A DNA stretch of 8,324 nucleotides, from assembly GCA_019510535.1 (NCBI GenBank), contig JAEKKE010000123.1:1-8324 (forward strand), given 5' to 3'. A program made the translations under genes and the position numbers. This document shows positions 5,419-8,324 of the stretch, piece after piece. The stretch comes from Acidobacteriota bacterium (GTDB lineage Bacteria; Acidobacteriota; Terriglobia; Terriglobales; Acidobacteriaceae). Below the pieces are notes generated by a model, which ran no database searches, was not told where the DNA came from, and worked only from the letters and a program-made list of their open reading frames with translations. The stretch's first letter is position 1. Each line of letters begins with the position of its first letter.

Positions 5419-6164
5419 GCGCCGATCATCTCACTCCCACGACCATCGCTGCGCTTGCCGATCATGAGCTTGCGGCGCAGGAGATTGCCGCCGCGCAGGA
5501 GCATCTTGCTGCGTGCCATGCCTGCGCGCTGGCTGTTCTCTCCGCCACACAACTCAAGGCCGCAACGGCGCGCGCAGCGCAACGTTACACGCTCTCGCCG
5601 GAGATGCGGGCCCGCCTCGTAGCTACGACGCGCGGACGCACTTCAGTCGCCCGCACGGTTCCCATGCGGATGTATACCTGGGCCGCGATCGCCGCCCTGA
5701 TCCTGCTTGCAATTTCGGTGCTTCAATGGCGCGGGCTTCGATCGACTCCATCGCCCATGGTCGCCGAGCTGTTTGATCAACACCTGGCTGTCTTACCGGA
5801 GAGTTCTGCCCCACAGGTTCTATCGTCAGACCGGCACACCGTGAAACCCTGGTTTCAGGGCAAGCTGCCTTATTCCTTCAATCTCCCGGAGCCTGCAGAC
5901 CTACCTGCGGAGACAGTGCTTCAGGGCGCGGATCTTACCTACGTCGGCGGCAAGCCCGCCGCACAACTCCTGTTCCTGATGCGCAAGCACCACGTCTCGG
6001 TTTTCGTGATGCAACAAGACGTCCTCGCACCGCTCTCAAACGATCGGCATGGCTATCGGCTCCGTTCGACGACGGCAAATGGACTTACGATTACAGCCGT
6101 CGGCGATGTCGGCGATGCCGATCTCGGAGCTCTGCTGGCCGTGCTGGCACGTGTTCAGTCCTAA
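5415..6164 (+). CDS. Membrane-spanning zinc-type anti-sigma factor
   Basis: A 249-residue single-pass inner-membrane protein that should bind and hold the ECF sigma factor encoded just upstream. The cytoplasmic N-terminus has a ZAS/zf-HC2-type H-x3-C-x2-C site (H30, C34, C37) after a DHELAAQE helix. A single transmembrane segment lies at about 87-105. The extracytoplasmic part (106-249) contains VKPWF (143-147) and a GKLPYSF segment, then YVGGKPAAQLLFLMRKHHVSVFV. That order is recalled from many transmembrane anti-sigma factors adjacent to ECF genes. The start is well set: the ATG overlaps the sigma stop codon and GGAGG (5404-5408) lies 6 nt upstream. The extracytoplasmic domain is the probable sensor, by inference. 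No clear Rho-independent terminator follows the stop. Confidence 0.9.
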   Translation: MSADHLTPTTIAALADHELAAQEIAAAQEHLAACHACALAVLSATQLKAATARAAQRYTLSPEMRARLVATTRGRTSVARTVPMRMYTWAAIAALILLAISVLQWRGLRSTPSPMVAELFDQHLAVLPESSAPQVLSSDRHTVKPWFQGKLPYSFNLPEPADLPAETVLQGADLTYVGGKPAAQLLFLMRKHHVSVFVMQQDVLAPLSNDRHGYRLRSTTANGLTITAVGDVGDADLGALLAVLARVQS

Positions 6165-6477
6165 CGCGCGCCCGTTCTCCTCATACGATTTCTCGCTTGA
6201 GCAGAACCCTTGGTGATGAGCCGAATCCACCTGTAAATTGCCGTGTTTTAGCCCGTTGGTACCTAAAAAGCGACAAAAACCGAGAAAACACGGAAAAAAC
6301 CTGTGGAAACTGAAGTTTGGGCCTTGACTTTCGTTCGCCAAAGCCTCAGTGTGAGTTGCGGTAGGTTCTTTCCACCCGCGTAAACACTGGCGATTTATCG
6401 ATTGCCAAAAGGTGCGTGGGACCGGGCAAGCATCCTGACAACCAGATTCTGTAGAACGCACTAAGGAGATACACACA
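6165..6477 (+). promoter_or_regulatory. Upstream region of the HU gene: phased A-tracts, dyads, putative -35
   Basis: This 313-bp gap has no credible gene. A-tracts start at 6265, 6275, 6285 and 6294, a spacing of 9-10 bp that predicts bent DNA. CCGTGTTTT (6241-6249) and AAAACACGG (6285-6293) form a 9-bp dyad. A competing dyad, TTTTAG (6246-6251) with CTAAAA (6263-6268), shares bases with it. TTGACT (6324-6329) is a good -35 box, but the hexamer 17 bp downstream (CAGTGT) is a poor -10, so the promoter is only suggested. The start codon is served by AAGGAG (6463-6468), 9 nt upstream, so the leader would be more than 100 nt long. Confidence 0.5.
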
Positions 6478-6774
6478 ATGGCAAAGGGACTGACCAAGAC
6501 CGCCCTCATCCGCGCACTGGCCGAGAAGCTTGAGTTGACGAACAAGCAGGTTGGCGCTTTCTTTGACCTCCTGTCCGAGACCGCGGTCAAGGAGACCAAG
6601 AAGAACGGCGAGTTCACGATTCCCGGAATCGGCAAGCTTGTAAAGGCGGAGCGCAAGGCTCGTCTGGGCCGCAACCCCCAGACCGGCGAGACCATCAAGA
6701 TCAAGGCCAAGACCGTGGTTAAGTTCCGCGTTGCTAAGGCCGCCAAGGACGTCATCGCTCCGTCCAAGAAGTAG
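6478..6774 (+). CDS. HU-family nucleoid DNA-binding protein
   Basis: A 98-residue histone-like protein that binds and bends DNA as a dimer and helps organise the nucleoid. The N-terminal helical half starts with KGLTKTALIRALAEK. The GEFTIPGIGKLVKAERKAR strand region (44-62) and the DNA-intercalating arm with GRNPQTGE (64-71, Pro at 67) are typical. The C-terminal KAKTVVKFRVAKAAKDVI strand and helix complete the fold, and a short Lys-rich tail follows. Length is close to the usual 90-95 residues. The ATG is set by AAGGAG (6463-6468) 9 nt upstream. It appears to be a single-gene transcript ending at the hairpin terminator at 6925-6958. Which HU/IHF-like paralogue it is cannot be told. Frequent AAG and AAC codons look like high expression. 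Confidence 0.97.
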   Translation: MAKGLTKTALIRALAEKLELTNKQVGAFFDLLSETAVKETKKNGEFTIPGIGKLVKAERKARLGRNPQTGETIKIKAKTVVKFRVAKAAKDVIAPSKK

Positions 6775-6924
6775 TTTGGCAACTCGCCCTTCGGCTGGCA
6801 GTCCAATTCCTTGCAGCCGACGTGCATGCCACGACTGGGAACGCGGACCAACGTTCTTCGCGGAGAGGAGAACGCCGCGCAAACGGGCGGGAGAGCACCG
6901 GAGGCGGGACCTAACAGAAACACG
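6775..6924 (+). other. Structured 3' untranslated region of the HU transcript
   Basis: About 150 nt separate the HU stop from its terminator, unusually long for so small a gene. The stretch contains several short perfect stems. TCGGCTG (6791-6797) pairs with CAGCCGA (6814-6820), and CGTG (6821-6824) with CACG (6830-6833). CGTTCT (6852-6857) with AGAACG (6869-6874) overlaps CGCGG (6859-6863) with CCGCG (6875-6879), so only one of that last pair can form at a time. No RNA family was recognised. It could be the body of a 3'-UTR-derived small RNA, or simply leftover intergenic DNA. Confidence 0.35.
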
Positions 6925-6958
6925 AAGGCCAGGACGAAAGTCCTGGCCTTTGGCTTTT
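6925..6958 (+). terminator. Rho-independent terminator of the HU gene
   Basis: A perfect 11-bp GC-rich stem (6925-6935 with 6940-6950) is closed by a GAAA tetraloop (6936-6939). TGGC and a run of four T (6955-6958) follow. This is a canonical plus-strand terminator. On the minus strand no good T-run follows, so it would serve the HU gene more than the convergent LysR gene. Confidence 0.9.
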
Positions 6959-6964
6959 AAAGGC

Positions 6965-7006
6965 AGTTGCTGGTTGCTAGCAACCAGCAACTAGGAACCA
7001 GCAACT
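6965..7006. repeat. Heptamer tandem array, copy 3, with a 28-bp perfect palindrome at the LysR stop
   Basis: Six 7-bp units fill the stretch: AGTTGCT, GGTTGCT, AGCAACC, AGCAACT, AGGAACC and AGCAACT. The first four form a perfect 28-bp palindrome (6965-6992), a 12-bp stem around CTAG. Positions 6977-6998 repeat 590-611 exactly. The TAG stop of the LysR gene (6991-6993) and its last four codons (Val-Ala-Gly-Ser) lie inside the array. Read on the minus strand, the palindrome forms a strong hairpin that starts within the stop codon and is soon followed by TTT, so it may end LysR transcription. Confidence 0.85.
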
Positions 7007-7905
7007 TGTTCCACGAATTCCAGAAACGCCCTCGTCCTCAGCGGCAGATGCTTCCTCGACGGGTACAGCGCAAACAAGGGGAATCTCTCCTCCGGCCAAT
7101 CCGGAAACAGCTCCACCAGCCGCCCAGAACGCAGATGCTTCTCCATCCCCAGCTCCAGCACCTGCGCGACTCCATATCCCGAAAGACATGCCGCATGCAT
7201 GGTCACCACGTCATTCACCATTAGGCGTCCGCGTGTCTCGATGCTGATCCGCCGCCGTCCCCGCTGGAAGATCCATTCAAAGGGCTGTCCGCTGTCAGGA
7301 TCGCGATAGTCGATCAGCACGTGTCCCTCGCGCAACTCTTCCGGGCTCTTCGGCTGTCCGTGACGTTTCAGGTATGCCGGAGCGGCCACCGTCAGAACAC
7401 GAGCCTCCAGCAGCCTGCGGGCGATCATGCTCGACTCCGGCGGATCGCCGAAGCGGATTGCGAGATCGTATCCCTCGCCCGCCAGGTCTCTTGCGCGAGC
7501 TCCCGTATCCAGCTCCAGCGTCAGCCTCGGATACTGTTCCAGAAACTCTCGCAACCGCGATCCCAGCAGTAACTGCGTAAACAGGGCGTCGGCATTTACC
7601 CGCAACCTTCCGGAGATCTCTGTGCCATCGCTCTGGATCGACGCAGCGGCTTCCTCCAAGCCTGCCAGCAGCGGAAGAATCTGCTCATGCAAACGTCGCC
7701 CCTCTGCTGTGAGGGTTACCGACCGGCTGGTGCGCTCCAGCAAACGGACCCCAACCCGCTGCTCCAGGCGCGAGATCGCACGGCTTACACCTGACTGCGA
7801 GATGCACAGCACTTTTCCCGCTGCAGCGAAGCTCCCGCTACGGACGACCGCAGCCAGTACCCCCATCCCGTTCAATGTCCGTTCATCGAAGTTCATTGGA
7901 TTCAT
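6991..7905 (-). CDS. LysR-family transcriptional regulator
   Basis: A 304-residue LysR-type DNA-binding regulator of normal family length. Residues ~10-68 hold the winged helix-turn-helix, with SGSFAAAGKVLCISQSGVSR (23-42), then AISRLEQRVGVRLLERTSRSV and LTAEG, all standard. Residues ~95-300 are the periplasmic-binding-protein-like effector domain, starting at SGRLRVNADALF, with features of the CrgA-like subgroup (DLAIRFGDP, DYRDPDSGQPFEW). Start: ATG at 7905 or 7896; neither has a Shine-Dalgarno. 7905 gives the usual short N-terminus but overlaps a dyad that looks like a LysR-type operator. It is divergent from the NmrA-like gene, the standard arrangement for a LysR regulator and its target. 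The C-terminal VAGS and stop come from a tandem repeat. Confidence 0.95.
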   Translation of the reverse strand: MNPMNFDERTLNGMGVLAAVVRSGSFAAAGKVLCISQSGVSRAISRLEQRVGVRLLERTSRSVTLTAEGRRLHEQILPLLAGLEEAAASIQSDGTEISGRLRVNADALFTQLLLGSRLREFLEQYPRLTLELDTGARARDLAGEGYDLAIRFGDPPESSMIARRLLEARVLTVAAPAYLKRHGQPKSPEELREGHVLIDYRDPDSGQPFEWIFQRGRRRISIETRGRLMVNDVVTMHAACLSGYGVAQVLELGMEKHLRSGRLVELFPDWPEERFPLFALYPSRKHLPLRTRAFLEFVEQVAGS

Positions 7906-7920
7906 GACAGTATGTCATGA
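7902..7920. promoter_or_regulatory. Candidate LysR operator overlapping the LysR start codon
   Basis: TCATGAC (7902-7908) and GTCATGA (7914-7920) form a perfect 7-bp dyad with AGTAT in the centre. T7905 and A7917 inside the dyad satisfy the T-N11-A rule known for LysR-type binding sites. It overlaps the ATG at 7905 and lies 78 bp before the NmrA-like start, so it could serve autorepression and control of the divergent gene. Confidence 0.5.
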
Positions 7921-7945
7921 CTGCCATGCATCAATATCACGATCA

Positions 7946-7977
7946 GGTGCCGGTGGCACCGCGTCCTATCTGCAGAT
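7946..7977. promoter_or_regulatory. Two further dyads in the LysR/NmrA divergent region
   Basis: GGTGCC (7946-7951) and GGCACC (7955-7960) form a dyad around GGT. ATCTGCAGAT (7968-7977) is a separate 10-bp palindrome. Both sit between the candidate LysR operator and the AAGGAG ribosome-binding site (7984-7989) of the NmrA-like gene. They may be leader hairpins or protein sites. No confident -35/-10 pair was found in the 93-bp gap. Confidence 0.3.
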
Positions 7978-7998
7978 CGAGCGAAGGAGCAAAGAGAA

Positions 7999-8324
7999 AT
8001 GATTGCAGTCATGGGAGTCACAGGGCAGGTAGGCGGAGCAATCGCCCGCAAACTATTAGCCGCAGGCAAAAAAGTACGCGTGTTGGTTCGCAGCGCTGAT
8101 AAAGGGGAAACATGGAAACGCGCCGGGGCGGAGATCGCTGTTGCATCCACGGACGATACGGCAGCACTTACGCGTGCATTCGCCGATGCCGAAGCTGTCT
8201 TCGTGATGCTTCCGCCAGTCTTCGATCCGGCGCCCGGGTATACCGACTCCACCGCGGCCATTAAATCGGTTCGCACTGCTTTGGAGGCTGCGAAGCCTGG
8301 CAAGGTCGTCGCACTCTCCACCAT
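7999..8324 (+). CDS. NmrA-like NAD(P)-binding oxidoreductase, 3' end outside the window
   Basis: The first 108 codons of an atypical short-chain dehydrogenase of the NmrA / QOR2 (YtfG-like) type. It opens with a Rossmann strand and the glycine-rich nucleotide loop GVTGQVGG (6-13). VRVLVRS, a typical cofactor-recognition strand ending in Arg, follows, then a GAEIAVAST segment. FVMLPPVFDPAPGYT matches the 'VMLPP.FDPAPG' pattern I recall for NmrA-family relatives, and KVVALST is the next beta strand at the cut. The ATG at 7999 has AAGGAG (7984-7989) 9 nt upstream, a strong start. The frame stays open to the window edge. It is divergent from a LysR gene, which probably controls it. Such proteins either reduce quinones or other carbonyls or act as redox sensors; the substrate is not predictable. 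Confidence 0.9.
   Translation, partial: MIAVMGVTGQVGGAIARKLLAAGKKVRVLVRSADKGETWKRAGAEIAVASTDDTAALTRAFADAEAVFVMLPPVFDPAPGYTDSTAAIKSVRTALEAAKPGKVVALST

Noticed and set aside
6324..6352. A full sigma-70 promoter for the HU gene
   Set aside because: TTGACT is a good -35 box, but the hexamer at the right distance matches the -10 consensus poorly, so only the -35 is noted.
6852..6879. A pseudoknot in the HU 3' UTR from two interleaved stems
   Set aside because: The second stem would start with no linker after the first, which leaves no room for a classical H-type pseudoknot; alternative hairpins are more likely.
6036..6923. A 295-codon open frame on the minus strand over the HU gene
   Set aside because: It runs antisense through the HU coding region, its leader and its 3' UTR, has no recognisable domain and no ribosome-binding site. 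HU is certain on the other strand.
2930..7006. The repeats as a CRISPR array
   Set aside because: The units are 7 bp, contiguous and without spacers, and no cas genes are present.
7902..8324. A 140-codon minus-strand open frame at the right edge
   Set aside because: It is the antisense shadow of the NmrA-like gene, which has a Rossmann motif and a strong Shine-Dalgarno; the shadow is low-complexity and rich in Ser, Ala and Thr.

Overview
The window is GC-rich bacterial chromosome with short intergenic gaps, divergent gene pairs and a high density of signalling and redox genes. The HU protein, the ECF sigma/anti-sigma pair, the NmrA-type protein and the heptameric intergenic repeats would fit a soil Acidobacteriota of the Acidobacteriaceae type (Terriglobus/Granulicella/Edaphobacter-like). 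That assignment is inferred from the style of the proteins and cannot be proven here. There are no tRNAs, rRNAs, transposases, phage genes or CRISPR arrays.

Layout. 57-1038 (minus strand): thioredoxin-2 (trxC) followed by a small secreted protein of unknown function. 1108-2823 (plus strand): a zinc-free MDR oxidoreductase and a DUF2461 protein, divergent from trxC across 69 bp that carry an inverted repeat. 2824-2963: a convergent gap with a branched inverted-repeat element and a heptamer tandem array. 2964-6164: the most coherent unit in the window. A Tat-exported metallophosphoesterase and a di-haem cytochrome c (minus strand, ATGA overlap) are divergent from an ECF sigma factor and its membrane zinc-type anti-sigma factor (plus strand, ATGA overlap). 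6165-6958: an HU-family nucleoid protein with a 313-bp upstream region bearing phased A-tracts, a structured 3' UTR and a clear Rho-independent terminator. 6991-8324: a LysR regulator divergent from an NmrA-like NAD(P)-binding oxidoreductase that runs off the right edge.

How the genes may work together. In the central unit the two divergent operons each have a GGAATA box followed after exactly 16 bp by a GTT-type -10 box, oriented outward. This is the pattern expected if the ECF sigma factor transcribes both its own operon and the exported phosphoesterase/cytochrome pair. The model is an envelope-stress or redox-sensing circuit: the anti-sigma factor spans the inner membrane and the two effectors are exported. 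The signal and the phosphoesterase substrate are unknown.

A second layer is structural. Seven-base-period tandem repeats of the form CTnnCAA sit at the 3' ends of three separate minus-strand genes. In two of them (trxC and the LysR gene) the same 22-bp sequence supplies the stop codon in the same register. A 12-bp perfect inverted repeat embraces the ribosome-binding site of the phosphoesterase gene and overlaps its putative promoter -10 box.
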